Source: Ananas comosus
Taxonomy: Eukaryota > Streptophyta > Magnoliopsida > Poales > Bromeliaceae
Assembly: GCF_001540865.1 (NCBI RefSeq)
Contig: NC_033638.1
Coordinates: forward strand, 9,095,133-9,159,132
Direction of reading: 5' to 3'
Length of the DNA: 64,000 nt
The position numbers and the translations under genes are program-made. Position 1 is the stretch's first letter. Each line of letters starts with the position of its first letter. The notes under the pieces were generated by a model. That model had not been told where the DNA came from. It was given only the letters and a program-made list of their open reading frames with translations, and did not search any database. Positions 27,940 through 39,921 of this stretch are shown piece after piece.

Positions 27940-29831
27940 TTCATTTTTCGTTGTGGTAAACAAGAATATGGGATGTGGAGATAAGCATTAGGAACCCCAA
28001 TATCTTTCTTCGGAGCAGTTTCTTTTCCCATCCCCTGGCCCCACTGCACTACGCTTCCCGTTCTTTGGAAGAATCAATCGACTTCTCGCTCATGCTGGAG
28101 GGAGCATCCCACTTAGTGATCAGTCCTTTAGTGCACACAAATTGTGATTATAAAAGATTTAAGATTGAATCTACAACCTTAACATCTCTAGTAAAAATCA
28201 CCACACTATTGTGGGATCTTACTGAATGTTGTGTTCATGAATTTTACTAGGAAATTCACGACCCTCGCCACATCATCATATGCTACACTTCGTGACCACA
28301 ATTTTTTTTTTTAAAAAAAAAAAAATTTTTCCCTTCTAGCACGGTTACGAGCCAGAACGAGGCGGTCCCCACGCACCACATGGGAGGATCGGGCTCATAG
28401 AGGGCTCAAAAAGGTTGGTGAGGTGAGGTGGAGTCGCACACATGCGCTTGTCCCTAAAGCACTTGCCGTCTCTCCCTAGCCTCTCCTAAGAAAGCGACCC
28501 CTCCTAACACCAATTTGGCTCGGTTTGGGTCCGCAAAAACGTAAACATGTTTTGATTCGGGGAAGCTAAGATGGAAGGACCATTCACAAATTCACAATCA
28601 AGAGTTTTATTCGTTTTGAAAAGGTTAAACTATGTTTTCGTTTATTTAATTTCGCTTCATCCGTTTATTTTTTTTCCAAAAGAAAAAATACAACTAAAAA
28701 TATAAAACAATTATACTTCAAATTTGGACCTTCAATCACCGACCATTAAGCCCTTATCCACTACTTGAACCATAACTCACATAACCCTATTTATGTTAAA
28801 GCAAATTGCACACTCACACATTCAAATAAAATCACATCACACAGAAGATATATTTTATAATTCAAATTAAATGAATTGGATAGCCCCCTCTTGTTTTTTT
28901 CTCTTTTCCCCATCTAATCTCTCCTCTGTGTTCTTGTGACAAAACCCAACTTCTACAGAGCTACTGCTCATGAGATTTTTTTTTTTTCGTTTTAAATAAT
29001 TCTTGTTGAGATGGATGGGATGATGATATACCACCAAACACTACATATCTGCAGTATTTTTTATACACCAAATCATTGCTTAACTACTGCGACTTTACCA
29101 GAAGGATTAGTTATACACAAGTGGATAAGATGTCAAACCCAGGTCGAATCTACCATTGCAAAATAATAATGGCACCCAAAAAGCCATGTTAGGTATAATC
29201 CATGCTGCAACTAATATATATATAAATATATACAACGTGACTTGCGGTGCCCTAATTCTGCATTGTTGAAGATTTGTAGAGATTTAAGTCAAAAGTTGTT
29301 AGGTAATTCCATTTGTTTGACATAATTTAGCTAGCATTAAGGAGAGGTATAGCTCAAATTAGTGCACCCAAAATTTTTTTTAAAAAAAATCAAATTATAG
29401 CTATCCTTCGTCATTATGGATCGTGATGAATAAGGTATTTGGTACCAACCGTCCCTAATACAGAGAGTTAAATTCTTAATGGTTGATATTTGAGATTTTA
29501 AAGTTAAGCTCATTTTTAAAAACGTGAACGAAGTAAATAACATGCGACTAATCCATCTTATAAACAACAAAAGTAAATAAGAAAAGGAATAAGAAAAGGA
29601 AGCTCAAAACAAAATCCCATTTCAAAGATTTTTTTTTTTTTTTTGTTTTTTTTTGCAATTAATTACAATGGAAATCCAACATGGTCCCCCTTTGTCTCAT
29701 CCCTCATCCATCACGAGTCTACGCCACAAAATCAAACCCTAACTTTTTGATTTACAACAATCCAACTAAAAGACAATGACCGACCCGAAATTTCCGCGAA
29801 TTTCATGTGCTCGTAACATGGTGGGGTCTCA
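27940..29831. other. Gene-free intergenic DNA
   Basis: AT-rich spacer with poly-A/T tracts (28300-28330, 29630-29652). There is a moderately GC-rich patch at 28335-28530 with no conserved frame. A decayed SINE may lie at about 29447-29548. No gene is supported. Confidence 0.5.
29447..29548 (+). mobile_element. Possible decayed copy of the tRNA-derived SINE
   Basis: The sequence starts near ACCGTCCCTA and follows the order of the SINE at 33264 (TGGTTGATATTTGAGA, AAGTTAAGCTCATTTTTAAA, AAGTAAATAACATGCGA) with many substitutions. No target duplication or tail is clear. Confidence 0.35.
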
Positions 29832-30429
29832 TTCCCTCTACCATCTACACCAAATTGAGGTATCACGATAGGCACTAGAAATAGTTGTTGAGTATAACAA
29901 TCATTAAAAAAAAATATATATCATTGCTATATTATTTTATATATATATATATGGTATTAGAATAGCAGGTTCTAAATTAGAATCGATTCTGATTTATAAC
30001 ATATTAATATATTATTCTCTGACATTATAATTAAGCAACAGAAGAAAAACAGTTATTAGTTTCACATTATTTCACCATACTTACATTTGATTGATTGTTT
30101 GTAACTTTGTATAACTAACTTTAAATTTCTTTGTAGAAAAACCAACTTAAAATTGTAGAGTATGGGATTCCTAAGTTGGTGTACTAATTTTTGTTGATTT
30201 GCCGACAATGATACCCTCGAAATGCTCTTCGGAATCGATTAATATAAAGCTACAACCAACCAAATGATGCAATGTATTATAAAAAGTGATCACAAGTGAT
30301 CTAATTAAAAACTACAAGGAATGGAAGCTCAAATGATTAGGACTAAGCTAAATGTTGATTGATTCCTTTACAATAAACTATAGGAGTATGTGATTGTAAG
30401 ATTAATTGAGCAACTGTGTACGAAAGGAT

Positions 30430-30591
30430 TTTTTTTTTTTTTTTTCTTTGAGAGATAGGTAGCACGCTACCCACTTTGTTTTATTTCATTTAGAAATAAA
30501 CTTAGCTGGAAATGTGAATCAACTAGGATTCGAACTTGGATCTCTGGTACCAACCACCAAGCCCTTTACCACTTGCTCTAGGGACGGTCGG
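30430..30591 (-). mobile_element. tRNA-derived SINE, copy in duplication unit 1
   Basis: On the minus strand it reads ACCGACCGTCCCTAGAGCAA (5' end), then a box-A-like AGCAAGTGGTAAAGG, a box-B-like AGTTCGAATCC, and a 3' poly-A tract. It is flanked by a 15-bp target duplication, TGTGTACGAAAGGAT (30415-30429) and TGTGTACGAAAAGAT (30592-30606). Confidence 0.85.
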
Positions 30592-30750
30592 TGTGTACGA
30601 AAAGATCTTAATTGATAAAAATGAGGGTTAAACAAGAAATTAAGAAAGTAGTTGTTTTTAAGTGTTTATTTGGCTCTGTTTTGAAACACTTTTTCTCGAA
30701 ATAAAAAGCAAGTATCGAAAATCTAATTATGAGATTATCGGTAACTTTTA

Positions 30751-31090
30751 GGGTCCATTTGGTTCAACGTAAAACCATTAAAAATAATTTTTCGTAAAAA
30801 AAAAATTGATGAAAAAAAGTTTTACATGTCATAGTGGGAAAAGAAATGCAAATTTTCATCCATATTTATTTGGTTGAAAAGAAAAATTTACATTTGTTTT
30901 ATTCGGTAGAAAGAATTAAATAAAAAATGTTTTTGGGCAGCTTGAGTTTTCTTATTCCGCCGAAATATGGCAGAAAGCGAAAACTTTAATTTTTTTTATA
31001 AATTCATATATCAAACCAAACAAGAAAAAAAATAATTTTTTTTATCAAAAGTAATTTTTTGATTTATTTTACGCCCACCGAAACGCTCCG
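30751..31090. mobile_element. MITE-like element (TTTGGTT ends), copy 1
   Basis: About 340 bp running from GGGTCCATTTGGTTCAACGT to ACGCCCACCGAAACGCTCC, which form an imperfect terminal inverted repeat. The interior is AT-rich and non-coding. No clear target duplication was found, so the superfamily is unassigned. Confidence 0.55.
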
Positions 31091-31135
31091 TAGTGGAAGA
31101 GCTAAGTCTCAATTTGTTGAGGTTTATAAATTAAA

Positions 31136-31399
31136 GGAAAACCTTCAAATACTATCCATATGGTTTCACATTTTCTCACTTTAATATCCTGTGGTTTAAA
31201 GTATATCAATTTAGTATCCCGTGGTTTTATTTTTATTTTTTTGTTATTGATTCCACTAATTTTTTTTATTAAATCAGTAACAAAATTAAAACTAAAGGGT
31301 ACTAAAGTGAATATTCGATAAACCTAGGTGCGGTATCTAAAATTTTTTGTATATAATTTAACGAAATATTAACAGAAAAACTAACGAAAATATAAAAAT
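31136..31399. mobile_element. Mutator-like MITE, family M1, truncated copy
   Basis: It begins GGAAAACCTTCAAATACTAT after TAAATTAAA (31127-31135) and matches 32843-33188, but stops at the N at 31400. The right terminal repeat and second target duplication are missing. Confidence 0.75.
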
Positions 31400-32133
31400 N
31401 ACTCTGGGGTGGTACAATGCTTCGTGTACTTTAAGCGCCTTTAAAGCCCAGCCAGTAACAGAAAATCAACCTAACAACATTTAGTTTTTCAATCCCAAAC
31501 TAAAACACCGCATCTGAGCACTACCTACTCCCTACTCTGTTTCCCCCTGTTCCCTCTACCATCTACACCAAATTGAGGTATCACGATAGGCACTAGAAAT
31601 AGTTGTTGAGTATAACAATCATTAAAAAAAAAAAATCATTGCTATATTATTTTTTATATATATATATGGTATTAGAATAGCAGGTTCTAAATTAGAATCG
31701 ATTCTGATTTATAACATATTAATATATTATTCTCTGACATTATAATTAAGCGTCAGAAGAAAAACAGTTATTAGTTTCACATTATTTCACCATACTTACA
31801 TTTGATTGGTTGTTTGTAACTTTGTATAACTAACTTTAAATTTCTTTGTAGAAAAACCAACTTAAAATTGTAGAGTATGGGATTCCTAAGTTGGTGTACT
31901 AATTTTTGTTGATTTGCCGACAATGATACCCTCGAAATGCTCTTCGGAATCGATTAATATAAAGCTACAACCAACCAAATGATGCAATGTATTATAAAAA
32001 GTGACCATAAGTGATCTAATTAAAAACTACGAGGAATGGAAGCTCAAATGATTAGGACTAAGCTAAAATGTTGATTGATTCCTTTACAATAAACTATAGG
32101 AGTATGTGATTGAGCAACTGTGTACGAAAGGAT

Positions 32134-32297
32134 TTTTTTTTTTTTTTTTTTCTTTGAGAGATAGGTAGCACGCTACCCACTTCGTTTTTTTTCATTTAGA
32201 AATAAGTTTAGCTGGAAATGTGAATCAACTAGGATTCGAACTTGGGTCTCGGATACCAACCACCAAGTCCTTTGCCACTTGCTCTAGGGACGGTCGG
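32134..32297 (-). mobile_element. tRNA-derived SINE, copy in duplication unit 2
   Basis: This is the duplicated counterpart of the SINE at 30430. It has the same 5' end, box A/B order, poly-A tail and flanking TGTGTACGAAARGAT repeats (32119-32133, 32298-32312). It represents one insertion copied by the segmental duplication, not a separate event. Confidence 0.85.
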
Positions 32298-32456
32298 TGT
32301 GTACGAAAAGATCTTAATTGATAAAAATGAGGGTTAAACAAGAAATTAAGAAAGTAGTTGTTTTTAACTGTTTATTTGGCTCAGTTTTGAAACACTTTTT
32401 TTCAAAATAAAAAGCAAGTATCGAAAACCTAATTATGAGATTATCGGTAACTTTTA

Positions 32457-32796
32457 GGGTCCATTTGGTTTAACGTAAAACCATTAAAAATAATTTTTCG
32501 TGAAAAAAAAATTGATGAAAAAAAATTTTACATGTCATAGTGGGAAAAGAAATGTAAATTTTCATCCATATTTATTTGGTTGAAAAGAAAAGTTTACATT
32601 TATTTTATTCGGTAGAAAGAATTAAATAAAAAATGTTTTTGGGCAGCTTGAGTTTTCTTATTCCGCCGAAATATGGCAGAAAGCGAAAACTTCAATTTTT
32701 TTTTGTAAATTCATATATCAATCCAAACAAGAAAAAAAATATTTTTTTTTATCAAAAGTAATTTTTTGATTTATTTTACGCCCATCCAAACGCTCC
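32457..32796. mobile_element. MITE-like element (TTTGGTT ends), copy 2
   Basis: Counterpart of 30751-31090 inside the second duplication unit. Its right end, ACGCCCATCCAAACGCTCC, mirrors the left end slightly better than in copy 1. Confidence 0.55.
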
Positions 32797-32842
32797 GTAG
32801 TGGAAGAGCTAAGTCTTAATTTGTTGAGGTTTATAAATTAAA

Positions 32843-33188
32843 GAAAAACCTTCAAATACTATCATATGGTTTCACATTTTCTCACTTTAATACCCTGTGG
32901 TTTAAAGTATATCAATATAGTGTTCCGTGGATTTATTTTTATTTTTTTGTTATTGATTCCACTAATTTTTTTTGTTAAATCAATGACAAAATTAAAACTA
33001 AATGGTACTAAAGTGAATATTCGATAAACCTAGGTGCGGTATCTAAAATTTTTTGTATATAATTTAACGAAATATTAACAGAAAAACTAACGAAAAGATA
33101 AAAATAAAACTATAAAACATTAACTTGATATACTTTAAACTACAGTGAAAAAGTGTAAAATTATAAGAATGGGGTTTGAAGTTTATCC
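32843..33188. mobile_element. Mutator-like MITE, family M1, complete copy
   Basis: A 346-bp element with long inverted ends (AACCTTCAAATAC / GGTTTGAAGTTTATCC). It is flanked by the identical 9-bp TAAATTAAA at 32834-32842 and 33189-33197. Nine-bp duplications with long inverted repeats are typical of Mutator-type elements. It is non-coding. Confidence 0.82.
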
Positions 33189-33263
33189 TAAATTAAAAGA
33201 TGTGTGCGCAAGAACTTCTTCATACAAAATAAAAAAAACAGATGATCAATTAATAGCGTAACC

Positions 33264-33424
33264 ACCGACCGTCCCTAGAGCAAGTGATAAAGGACTTGAT
33301 CGTTGATATCCGAGACCCAAGTTCGAATCCTAGTTGATTCACATTTCCAGTTAAGTTTATTTTTAAAGGAAATAAACAAAACGAGTAGCGTGCTATCTAT
33401 TTCTCTAAAAAAAATAAATAAATA
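33264..33424 (+). mobile_element. tRNA-derived SINE, plus-strand insertion
   Basis: It starts ACCGACCGTCCCTAGAGCAA, has the box-B-like AGTTCGAATCC and ends in an A-rich tail with AAAT units. A perfect 16-bp target duplication, AATTAATAGCGTAACC, flanks it at 33248-33263 and 33425-33440. Confidence 0.92.
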
Positions 33425-33440
33425 AATTAATAGCGTAACC

Positions 33441-36350
33441 GTTATGAAATTTCCCCATCTATCACTTCAGCCTTTTTAATGCAATCTTAATCAATTGGTG
33501 ATATAACGTGGCCTTTTACAATAGGAGGGACAGATGCTACAAGTTAGGGTTGAATAGTGATGAGTCATTATATTATAATATTAGAGAAATGATTTGGTAC
33601 TTAAAAAAAAAAAAAAAAAACTTAACCGTTGATTAATAGAGGGTAAAAATATAACTTTAATACTTAGCAGGTAAAAGGATTATTTTATTCAAGATTAGTT
33701 TAGTAATTAAATAATACAATATTTAAAGAAACTTTTAATTGAGATCCTAAATTTATGCATTAATTAGCACTAATTTAGAAAATTAATTGATTAATCAAAT
33801 TTATGCAATTATTAGGCATTAATTTAGGAATCTACTTTAAATTTTTTAGTGTTTCTCAAATTATGCATTAATTTAAATTATAGAAATTTTAGAAATAGTT
33901 TTATTTCTAAATACGATGAATTTAAATTTTAAAAATTAAATACTTAAAATTTAAAAGTGAAATTAAAATTAGAGGAATTTCATATTACTATTTAAAAACT
34001 AAATTTCTACCAAGATTTAAAATACAGTTTATTCGCACCAGTTTAAAACGTAATGCATAAAAAACTTAGAGAGTAAGATTTCTACAACTAGATTTCTCTA
34101 GAGGAATTTTATATTACTATTTAAATTTTAAATTCAATGATTTAAAAACTAGATTGAACCGATTGATTTGATTGATCAGACTTTGACCTATTCTATCAAG
34201 AATCTGATTTTAACCTATTGAACCGAATAACATTAAGAACAATTTGGAACCGGTAAAGATAATAAATATTTTAAACAGAATGATAATTTAACTGTTAGAG
34301 CTAATAAATATTTTAAATATAATTTTAAACATATAAATTAAAAAGATTAGAATTATTGGTGAGAAAAAAAATAGTTAGGAATTTGAATTCGAATCTGAGT
34401 AAGAATCACAAAACTTATTTTCGAACACGACGGATTTCAAAAATCCATATCCAAATTCAAAATTGACCAATTTTTCGAAATCCAAAACCAAACCTAAACC
34501 AGAAGACTAGAATTCAAACAATTATTTCTGTTTACCGTATTTCAAAATATTTATATGAAACTTAAATTTTTAAAATATAAATTTGAATATAATATTAAAT
34601 TTTAAATTTAAAAGTGAAATTTAAATTAGAGGAATTTTATATTACTATTTAAAGTTTAAATTCAATGATCATATTGTCAAATCATTTGAAATTTTTCTTA
34701 TATGAAATGCCAAATTATGAAAGGAAAGATAGAGAGAGAAAAAGAAAACAAAGAAAAAACAAAAATTTTGAAAATATAGTAGATGTAAAATGACTAAATT
34801 GCCTATGTATTAAAAGACAAAAATATTCTTTTTTGAGATACCTGGTAACCAGTATCTCTTTCAAAGTGGCCTGCTATTGCATGTCACAATTTAAAAAAAA
34901 TTTAAATCTGAGTCGTTAAATATGCATGAATGAACGATAAAAAATAAAAAAAAAAAAAAAGAAGCATTACTCTATATATTATATTGTAGGTGTAACTAAG
35001 TTGTCCTTTTCTTGCTGTGCGAAAAAGCACTTCCTGGGAACACAAATCCAGCACGAACCAGCTGGCCTATGATTTAATAGCACGAATGAGCATTAATTCA
35101 GGGCAATTGTACTAAGAAATAATGCATTGAATTTATACAAATAATTTCTATACACTACTGATATTCTAATAATCCCTGCAGCACATCAGATAACTATTAT
35201 TCAACGTTTCTAGAGAATAATTTATGTACACGAATATATCAATATGTGTTGTTTTAAAAAAAAAAAACACTTCATGTGAACACAAAATCAGCGCAAATCG
35301 ACTAGCCACTAATTTTCTAACATGTACGTACCGGTATTAGTTATTTCAGGATAATATTTTTAAGGAAAAAATACTTTGAATCCGCACAAATAATTTGTAT
35401 AAATTATTGATATTCTAATATCCACATGGCACATCAGATTGCGTGCAACAACAAACTTCAAATATTCGAGAGAATTATATTATGTATGATAATTATCAAT
35501 AAGTTTAGAAAAAGCAGTGTTTTGAGTACGAGAAACTCTACTCTTGTGGAAAAAAGGGTAATGCCCAATTATTGCAATTTTGTTATCTAGTTAGAGAATC
35601 AGGGTCCGTTGATGCTTAACAAGGGTTAAAAATTTTCAAACCTTAATTTTAATGTAGTAGTAACACTAAAGATAGATAGATTAATCATCTAATAAGAAAT
35701 TAACTAATTAACCTGTCACCTTCCCTTTTACAGCATTTAATCTGTATAATTAATTAAGACCTGTATTATTTGAATAAGATGCAACAAATGAGAGTAATTA
35801 ACAGTGCTTTACATCAACCAATTAAGTATTAGATTCGCATGGTAAATTCCATAGAGAAAAACATCACGGAACCTAGATTACATGAAATTGATAGAACCTA
35901 GTGGATAGTAACAAAATTCCAAGGATCTGGTACGATAGTAACACCACTCATCTCTCTTAGACGCTTGTGCACGTAAACACGTTGCATTGTTCTTTAAATA
36001 TGTCCACGTATAGATTTTGATACTGTAGCCATTTATTAGGCTTTGGCCAAACTACAATGAGAAAAAATGTCACTTGTACAACTACAAAGGGAATTGTCCC
36101 TATTTCAGAGCCTTGCAAAAGAAGAATAATTGCTAAAATTAAAATATTTTTCATTAGTGTTTTATTTTATTCTTTTTAAAAAACTATTTGAATGATTGTC
36201 AGGGAGCGTTAAATTTTTTATTCTGAAAGGAATAGAATTAATTTTACTCAAAAAGAGAATATTTCTGTGAATGAGATGTAGGCTGTGGTATTTCTTATTT
36301 CCCAGTGCAACGAGCTTGAATAATTTTTTCAAAATTTTCAAATTATCCTC
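33441..36350. other. Gene-free AT-rich intergenic DNA with short dispersed repeats
   Basis: A motif GAGGAATTTTATATTACTAT recurs near 33973, 34110 and 34632. A diverged two-unit tandem repeat lies at 35022-35515. The rest is AT-rich spacer with no supported frames or RNA genes. Confidence 0.5.
35022..35515. repeat. Diverged two-copy tandem repeat, unit about 240 bp
   Basis: Units begin AAAAAGCACTTCCTGGGAAC (35022) and AAAAACACTTCATGTGAAC (about 35263). They continue in parallel through 'TGATATTCTAATA' and 'GCACATCAGAT'. Confidence 0.7.
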
Positions 36351-36354
36351 AGTT

Positions 36355-36800
36355 ACAATTTGAATCGTAAATTTAAATTTAAATTTTAAATTTAATTTTG
36401 AATTTAAATTTAGATTTTAAAATTTTAAATTTTAATTTTGGATTCAAATTTTAAGCTTAAAAATTCATTTTTGTGTTTGAATTTTAAATTCAAATTCAGA
36501 TTTTGAGCTCAAATTTTGATTTCAAATTCTAAATTCCAATTCAGATCGTGACTTCGAGTTCAAATTTAAGTTCAAAATTTAAGCTCAATATTAAATTCAA
36601 ATTCAAATTTTAAAATTTAAATTTATATTCAGATTTTGAATTTACAATTTTCAATTTCAAACTCAAAACTCGGATTTTGAATTTAAAACTTTCGAACTCA
36701 AAATTCAGATTTTGAATTTAAAATTTTCAAACTAAAAATTCAGATTCAGATTTTGAATTCAAAATTGAAAATAAAATTTTGATTTGGAATTCAAATTGTA
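36355..36800. repeat. Degenerate TTTGAATTTAAA-type minisatellite
   Basis: About 450 bp consist almost entirely of variants of TTTAAATTTGAATTC/AGATTTTGAATTT, with many self-complementary AAATTT and GAATTC cores. It has no coding content and is probably an old tandem expansion. Confidence 0.8.
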
Positions 36801-37194
36801 AATTCGAATGATAAATATATAAGTAATAAAATTTTTAAGTATAGAGATAATTCTAGAAATTAACTCATTTATATTACTGCCTATGTTACTTGAATTTTAC
36901 TATTAAATCAAACACGGTAGTTTTATAATTCTAATAATCTTTGATGAAATAATTGTGCAAACAAAATGCAAGAATTATACAATTTCCAATAATCTTATCA
37001 CAATGAATGATATTCCGCTTAATTTTTCAATATCTAGAAATCTTAAATAACGTGATATCTAAACGCGCCCTTATAAGATTAATTATAAAATACAATAAAA
37101 TAATTTCGTTTCTATATAATTTGGAGTAAAATTGAAAAAGGGCCAAACCAGTAAAATTTTGCAATAAAGTGAGAGTAAAATTCCTTAGGCATTC

Positions 37195-37221
37195 ATCTCT
37201 CTCTCTCTCTCTCTCTCTAAA

Positions 37222-37252
<31 letters not shown>
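37195..37252. repeat. Compound (CT)n-(AT)n microsatellite
   Basis: A CT run (about 37196-37218) is followed by an AT run (about 37226-37252) in intergenic DNA. Confidence 0.9.
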
Positions 37253-37257
<5 letters not shown>

Positions 37258-38104
37258 CTGAGTAACTTGGAATGATTTGAACAATATACCAAGTTTTTTC
37301 ATATAAAGTAATATTTTTTTGAACGAGTACTATATGAATGAGAAAAAAACTCTGAATTAAATTTCAAATTTTCGAAATAAGCCCTAAGATGTTAATCTTA
37401 TACTTGCCCTTGACTCTTCTATTAAGTTTTAACCATTAAAAAAATTGATATGATTAGTATAAGAACATTAGTTCTTGAATGAACAAGGTATAAAATTTAC
37501 ACCCACTTTCTGAGTGTACATATGGCATTGCTCAAATTAGAATTAGTCGCACATATATCGGAGATATAAGTTGGATTAGATACTCTTAAAAATAAACGGT
37601 TCATTTTATTGCGAAGTCGTTTTCGAAGATTGATTGGTGGAAGCTAAAATTAGCATTGTTAAATAGAGAGCATTTGAAATATTTTAGAATCAAATTTCAC
37701 TTTTTTTAAAAAAAATCATGTACCTAGGTGATCTAAAACATTCCTCCATTTGTTCCATAGTTTATACAAACCACTTGCTCGTTTAACTGTATAAAAAGAC
37801 TAAACTCATTAAATTTTTGATAGAATATCTAAATCACGTTCAACAACTGGATCTTGAATTTGAAAATCGCAACTACTATTTTCACAACCTTATTCATTTT
37901 CAACCATTATTCATGTTCCAATATTAATGGACTTGAAAGTAATTCAGAAAAATCATAAGATTTTAATTTCTTCAAATATATCTTAAGTATTATATTTAAC
38001 TGTATCAATTGTTGATTTGACCCACTATCTTCAAAAATGACCTCGTAGTAAAATAACCCAATTGCTCAGAGTATTTTAGTCTAAGTCTTTCTCTCTCTTT
38101 TTTC

Positions 38105-38166
38105 TGTGTGTACGTGCGCATGCACACACGCGTGCGAGCGTGTGTGTGTATATATATACACATATA
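38105..38166. repeat. Alternating purine-pyrimidine tract upstream of the expansin gene
   Basis: TGTGTGTACGTGCGCATGCA continues into CACACGCGTGCG and GTGTGTGTATATATATACAC. It is almost purely alternating for about 60 bp, about 590 bp upstream of the expansin ATG, and has Z-DNA/cruciform potential. Confidence 0.8.
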
Positions 38167-38175
38167 TGGAGAAAA

Positions 38176-38282
38176 AACTTAAATGAGGAGCATCTAATTC
38201 TCTCTTATTGAGCTCCTCTAAATCTGCCCAACTTAAATAAGAAGCATTTCATTTTCTCTTTTTGAGCTCTTCAAAATCTGCT
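38176..38282. repeat. Tandem duplication of about 53 bp in the expansin promoter
   Basis: 38176-38228 and 38229-38282 are diverged copies sharing AACTTAAAT, GAGCTC and AAATCTGC in the same order. They lie 470-570 bp upstream of the expansin start codon. Confidence 0.75.
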
Positions 38283-38644
38283 GTCTAACACACTATTGAG
38301 ATTCGGACAAAAACTTTTGTATATTTGAACGGGAATTTAACGTTTAGATATGAAGCGAATCTTACCGCTCTCCAAACTGTCTCAATAAAATCTCGCTAAG
38401 ATGCTCCTTATCAGAGTAGCTCTTAATAAATCATATGTGCATGTGGGTGAGAGGCAAGGGGCCACAGGGCTCAGTGGTTGGGTACTTTTCACACCCGGAG
38501 CAATCGCATGTGCATTTGTTCCAAAAATCGCAGCAACCCGAATGAATCCCATCAGATGGGCCAATCCATTGCGAACAACCGGATTTGTCTCTTCACAATA
38601 AACACAATTCAAGTACTAGTTAATTAACCACACCAACTTTGTGT

Positions 38645-38652
38645 TATAAATA
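38645..38652 (+). promoter_or_regulatory. TATA box of the expansin gene
   Basis: TATAAATA lies 97 bp upstream of the expansin ATG and is followed by a CT-rich start region. Position and sequence fit a plant core promoter. Confidence 0.75.
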
Positions 38653-38748
38653 CCCCTCTCCTCTTCCCCAATTAAAGCATCAACGAAGCACCACAACTCA
38701 TTCACTCTCTTAATCATTCCTAATTATTTAGATTACTTTCCCCCCGCT

Positions 38749-39921
38749 ATGGCACCCACAATGAACGGAGTAGTACTCTACAATGCTCTTGTGTACTTCC
38801 TCGCTTCTTTATGTTTCTTGGCACCAGGAGCCTTCGGGTACTCCTCTGGATGGCAAAATGCTCATGCTACTTTCTACGGCGGCGGCGACGCGTCGGGAAC
38901 AATGGGTTAGTAATTAATAATCGAGTTTAATCGATAGATATTTCGACCCTCGCTATTGAAATAGCTTTTCTGCTCAGTAAGTAAAAGTCAGACGTCTAGC
39001 ACAAAAGCCTCTAAGACTTTCCAATCTTCTGTTTATAATAAATTAGTACTTTTACAGAAGTTCTAGTCGAGAGTAACTAGTCCTTTCTATCAAAGCGTTC
39101 CTTTCTTAGCGGTTTTTGTTTTTGTAGGAGGGGCGTGTGGATATGGCAACCTCTACAGCCAGGGGTACGGGACGAACACCGCGGCCCTCAGCACCGCGTT
39201 GTTCAACAATGGGCTCAGCTGCGGGGCTTGTTACGAAATGCGGTGCGCCGACGATCCTCAGTGGTGCCTTCCAGGCTCCCTCATAGTCACCGCCACCAAT
39301 TTTTGCCCCCCGAATTACGCCCTCCCGAACGACAACGGCGGCTGGTGCAATCCTCCTCTCCAGCACTTTGATCTCGCCGAGCCCGCCTTCCTTCAAATAG
39401 CACAATACCGCGCCGGCATTGTGCCCGTCTCCTTCCGCAGGTGAACACACATCGATTTCGCACGAGAAGTTAAAAATTAGATGTTTTTGGCGGTAAAAGT
39501 GCTCATAGCTTCTCAGCTTAGAATCCGACGCTCTATTGCGGTATTTGTAATGAGCTAACACTTCTGTAAATCATGCACGAATATTCTAATAAGGTGATAT
39601 CTTTTCTTGTTTTACAGGGTGCCCTGTGCGAGGAAGGGAGGAATAAGGTTCACGATAAACGGCCACTCCTACTTCAACCTGGTGCTGGTCACGAACGTGG
39701 GCGGGGCCGGGGACGTGCGCGCGGTGTCGATCAAGGGGTCGCGCACGGGGTGGCAGGCAATGTCCCAAAACTGGGGCCAGAACTGGCAGAGCAACGCGTA
39801 CCTCGACGGCCAGAGCCTCTCCTTCCAGGTCACCACCAGCGACGGCCGCACCGTCGCCAGCTACAACGTCGCGCCCGCCGGGTGGCAGTTCGGCCAGACC
39901 TTCGAGGGAGGCCAATTCTAA
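38749..39921 (+). CDS. EXPA: Alpha-expansin (EXPA)
   Basis: Exons 38749-38905, 39128-39440 and 39618-39921 give 774 nt, 257 residues, the usual family length. A signal peptide (about 1-30) directs secretion to the cell wall. Domain 1 (GH45-like) has [27 protein letters not shown], the Cys pattern CGACYE...WCLPG...NFCPPN and the HFD motif at 132-134. The C-terminal CBM63 domain carries [13 protein letters not shown] and ends [13 protein letters not shown]. Expansins loosen walls at acid pH by disrupting cellulose-xyloglucan contacts without hydrolysis, driving cell growth. A TATA box sits 97 bp upstream. The first intron falls at the GTMG|GACGYG junction usual for EXPA genes. Which EXPA number it corresponds to cannot be said. 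Confidence 0.97.

Larger units (their letters stand above)
29832..31399. repeat. Direct segmental duplication, copy 1
   Basis: About 1.57 kb, closely similar to 31550-33105 and offset by about 1.72 kb. It contains a SINE, a MITE-like element at 30751-31090 and the left part of an M1 MITE. The copy stops inside the M1 MITE exactly at an N (31400). Confidence 0.9.
31550..33105. repeat. Direct segmental duplication, copy 2
   Basis: This is the second copy of the 1.57-kb segment, with scattered substitutions and small indels relative to copy 1 (for example GCAACAG versus GCGTCAG, and loss of a short piece near 32110). Here the M1 MITE is complete and extends beyond the duplicated unit to 33188. 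Confidence 0.9.

Noticed and set aside
30430..30591. tRNA-like box A and box B sequences considered as tRNA genes
   Set aside because: No cloverleaf or anticodon stem can be drawn, there is a poly-A tail and target duplications; these are SINE promoters.
38382..38612. Open frames on both strands just upstream of the expansin gene
   Set aside because: They lie in the promoter before the TATA box, overlap on opposite strands and have no conserved domain.
26835..38748. Searched for an LTR retrotransposon or autonomous transposase in the 12-kb gene-free interval
   Set aside because: No reverse transcriptase, integrase or transposase motifs and no long paired LTRs were seen; only small non-autonomous elements and a segmental duplication.
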